Translations under genes and position numbers: made by a program
Origin: Anaerolineales bacterium
Lineage (GTDB): Bacteria > Chloroflexota > Anaerolineae > 4572-78 > J111
Length of the DNA: 64,000 nucleotides
Assembly (NCBI GenBank): GCA_015075185.1
Contig: JABTUW010000001.1
Span: forward strand, 310,001 to 374,000
Direction: 5' to 3'
In this document: one piece after another, positions 62,450 through 64,000 of the stretch
Layout: each line of letters starts with the position of its first letter
Numbering within the stretch: the stretch's first letter is position 1
The notes under the pieces: model-generated
What the model saw: only the letters and a program-made list of their open reading frames with translations
The model's database searches: none
What the model was told of the DNA's origin: nothing

Positions 62450-63124
62450 ATGTCAAACTTAATTAACCTTGACCTGGAGCAGCGTTTCCCTTTTTTGAAG
62501 AACGCTGACCAGGAAATAAAGAAGCAGCTTTGGCAGCCTGCCCGGATCGCAGAGATCCCGGCAGGCGCGTCTATTTGTTGGGAGGGCGATACCTGCACCC
62601 AACTTGCCCTGGTTTTATCCGGGGCCGTTAGAGTTTACAAGGTGGGTGAAAGCGGCCGGGAGATCACCCTTTATCGGATTGAAGAAAACGAAAGCTGTAT
62701 TCTGACAGCGTCGTGCATTCTCAGCCAGACTCGGTTTCCCGCTTTTGCGGTTGCAGAGACTACTGTCCAGGCCGTATTGGTTCCTGCTTCAATCCTGCGT
62801 GAATGGGTCCAACAGTACGAAGTATGGCGAGACTATGTGTTTGGCTTGATGTCACAACGTCTGGCCACGGTGATTGCCACAGTTGAGGAGGTGGCTTTCC
62901 GGCGGGTAGACACGAGAATTGCCGAATTTGTGGCTAACCTGGCTGAGGAACAACAGGAGGTCAAAATAACCCATCAAGAGATTGCTTTTGAATTAGGGAC
63001 CGCCAGAGAGGTGGTCAGCCGCATCCTCAAAGATTTTGAGCGGGAAAAGCTTATCTCTTTATCCAGGGGGTCAGTTATTATCCACAATAAGCAAGCTTTG
63101 CTGGAAAAGGCAAAAGTGCCTTAG
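62450..63124 (+). CDS. Crp/Fnr-family transcriptional regulator
   Basis: A 224-residue regulator: cyclic-nucleotide-binding-like domain (about 15-120), long dimer helix, and a C-terminal winged helix (ITHQEIAFELGTAREVVSRILKDFEREKLI). The ligand-binding loop lacks the classic cAMP residues, and there are only two adjacent-region Cys in SCILTASCIL, plus Cys43 and Cys48, so sensing could be redox-based. The recognition helix keeps GTAREVVSR. A TGTGA-N5-TCACA site lies just downstream before a DUF2892 gene. Confidence 0.88.
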   Translation: MSNLINLDLEQRFPFLKNADQEIKKQLWQPARIAEIPAGASICWEGDTCTQLALVLSGAVRVYKVGESGREITLYRIEENESCILTASCILSQTRFPAFAVAETTVQAVLVPASILREWVQQYEVWRDYVFGLMSQRLATVIATVEEVAFRRVDTRIAEFVANLAEEQQEVKITHQEIAFELGTAREVVSRILKDFEREKLISLSRGSVIIHNKQALLEKAKVP

Positions 63125-63127
63125 TTG

Positions 63128-63142
63128 TGTGATATAGTCACA
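63128..63142. promoter_or_regulatory. CRP/FNR-like operator
   Basis: TGTGATATAGTCACA: perfect TGTGA and TCACA half-sites with a five-base spacer (the E. coli CRP site has six). It starts four bases after the regulator's stop codon and is centred about 41 bases before a possible transcription start (TATCAT -10 at 63164-63169), the class II activator position. Confidence 0.6.
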
Positions 63143-63153
63143 TACTTTCAGCG

Positions 63154-63209
63154 CTCCTTTTGTTATCATAGGGTCAAATAAATCGTTCAATCTAAGATAA
63201 CAAAAGGAG
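63154..63209 (+). promoter_or_regulatory. 14-base inverted repeat that can hide the ribosome site of the DUF2892 gene
   Basis: CTCCTTTTGTTATC (63154-63167) pairs perfectly with GATAACAAAAGGAG (63196-63209), whose AAAGGAG is the ribosome site of the gene starting at 63219. In a transcript including both arms the site would be masked. It could also be a DNA operator. Confidence 0.6.
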
Positions 63210-63218
63210 ATTGTCAGC

Positions 63219-63410
63219 ATGAAGCGCAATGTCGGTAAAATTGATCGAGTGATCCGAGTTATGATCGGGCTTGCCCTACTGCTCGGTGGGGTTTACTTTG
63301 GTAGCTGGTGGGGAGCTATCGGCTTGGTTCCGCTGCTCACTGCGGCTATTGGCTGGTGTCCACTTTATGCGCCTTTTGGTTTGTCCACATGTTCTGTTGA
63401 GAATAAGTAA
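63219..63410 (+). CDS. DUF2892 small membrane protein
   Basis: A 63-residue protein with two membrane helices and the DUF2892 pattern (KIDRVIRVMIGLALL, then GLVPLLTAAIGWCPLYAPFGLSTC). Homologous segments form the membrane part of YgaP-type rhodaneses, and such genes often lie by Crp/Fnr or Rrf2 regulators in sulfur or redox stress loci. Its two Cys (in GWCP and STC) are conserved. The ATG follows AAAGGAG by nine bases. A 14-base stem may mask this site. Confidence 0.85.
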   Translation: MKRNVGKIDRVIRVMIGLALLLGGVYFGSWWGAIGLVPLLTAAIGWCPLYAPFGLSTCSVENK

Positions 63411-63432
63411 CTGTTCGAGTACGTCGTTTTGC

Positions 63433-63467
63433 CAGGCCCTAAAGGTCGTTGAGACTTTTAGGGCCTG
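63433..63467. repeat. AAAGGT palindrome, copy D
   Basis: CAGGCCCTAAAGGTC and GACTTTTAGGGCCTG with one mismatch. Fourth member of this palindrome family in the window. Confidence 0.7.
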
Positions 63468-63545
63468 AAGCGAGCGGAAGAGGCATCACAAAAAGCGGAA
63501 GATACGCAATTTTGAGGGAGATGGAAACTGTGATTAAATAGAGGC

Positions 63546-64000
63546 ATGCCCAAACATCCGGTCACAGCTCACCTCTCCCACCCCTACCTTTGGCCCTTTC
63601 TTCTCCTGCTTGCGGTCAATGGTTTAATCTTCTCACCAGTTCCTCCGGACTTGCGCTACCTTGCCGCCCTGATTTTGCTGGCTTTTTTGCCAGGCTGGGT
63701 CTGGCTGAACGTTTTTCACAACCAACGGCAGGCACCAGGGCAGCGTGAGCGCGAGGAAGCGTCCCTGTCCGGCGAGCCTAAAACCTCGTCTCTGCTGGAC
63801 ATCGCCGAACGCTTGACCCTCGCCACCGGCCTGTCCCTGGCTCTGACCATCTTCGGCGCTATGTTCACCGTTTATCTGCCCGGCCCCCTCGACCTGCCTC
63901 GATTGCTGCTGATTATCAACGGTCTCACTATCGCCGGGTTAGTTGTAATCTGGCGACAGCGCGGCACCCGCAATCCTCCAACCTCTCGACCCTTCGACTT
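63546..64000 (+). CDS. N-terminal part of a multi-pass membrane protein, cut by the window end
   Basis: The frame is open to the last base (at least 151 residues). It starts MPKHPVTAHLSHPYLWPF and contains at least three to four hydrophobic helices (FLLLLAVNGLIF, YLAALILLAFLPGWVWL, GLSLALTIFGAMFTVYL, LLLIINGLTIAGLVVI) with a charged loop (QRQAPGQREREEASLSGEPK). The layout resembles the start of large glycosyltransferase-like or DUF1616-type membrane proteins. The family cannot be fixed from this part. A weak start context (GAGGC) precedes the ATG. Confidence 0.6.
   Translation, partial: MPKHPVTAHLSHPYLWPFLLLLAVNGLIFSPVPPDLRYLAALILLAFLPGWVWLNVFHNQRQAPGQREREEASLSGEPKTSSLLDIAERLTLATGLSLALTIFGAMFTVYLPGPLDLPRLLLIINGLTIAGLVVIWRQRGTRNPPTSRPFD

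Overview
The window is about 64 kb of bacterial chromosome that reads as a member of the Chloroflexota (Anaerolineae-like). This is inferred from gene content: multi-GAF PP2C and histidine-kinase signalling proteins, Thr/Pro-rich linkers on membrane-anchored sensors, a TopA with an extra N-terminal zinc ribbon, a Gram-positive-type LexA box, system I cytochrome c maturation with a Cys-type CcmE, and many short palindromic repeats. No rRNA, tRNA, CRISPR array or replication origin was seen. A database search would be needed to fix the taxon.

Layout. 1-3.4 kb: a truncated REP-associated tyrosine transposase, then a NarL-type histidine kinase/response regulator pair with REP-like palindromes on both sides of the kinase. 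3.4-6.5 kb: a leftward operon of HepT toxin, MNT antitoxin and a GAF/PP2C phosphatase, divergent from the Mg2+ transporter gene mgtE across a palindromic double promoter. 8.3-11.8 kb: a GT-C membrane protein, a degenerate REC-GGDEF protein, a peroxiredoxin whose catalytic residue is encoded by in-frame TGA (probable selenocysteine), and plsC. 11.8-24.2 kb: a leftward block with the cytochrome c maturation genes ccmE-F-H-G-(I-like)-[di-haem cytochrome]-A-B-C-D-ccdA. A three-gene accessory island (PD-(D/E)XK nuclease, RelE-like candidate and DUF2283) sits between the cytochrome gene and ccmA.

24.5-41.5 kb: an aldo/keto reductase, two ADP-glucose pyrophosphorylase paralogues (one with a damaged nucleotide loop), a NrtR-like Nudix protein, a 1279-residue DICT/PAS/GAF hybrid kinase, a radical SAM-HhH protein with a textbook LexA box inside its promoter, the threonine-to-glycine pair kbl/tdh, ybaK, two glycosyltransferases, a polyprenyl synthase and tatD. 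41.6-46 kb: two related AAA ATPases, the first with a membrane anchor and an external TolB-like propeller. 46-58.4 kb: mostly housekeeping genes (dgt, a Xaa-Pro peptidase, topA, manC, dprA, and rimM-khpA-rpsP-ffh). 58.6-64 kb: a LuxR-TM-kelch protein, folP, a DegT aminotransferase, a Crp-family regulator with a nearby CRP-like box, a DUF2892 protein, and the start of a membrane protein cut by the window end.

The most interesting items are the selenocysteine-type peroxiredoxin with a SECIS-like hairpin, the LexA-controlled radical SAM gene, the palindromic divergent promoter shared by the toxin operon and mgtE, the non-canonical GlgC paralogue, and the two membrane-spanning propeller regulators. 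Intergenic gaps are all under 300 bases; most carry short inverted repeats that in several places run into coding sequence.
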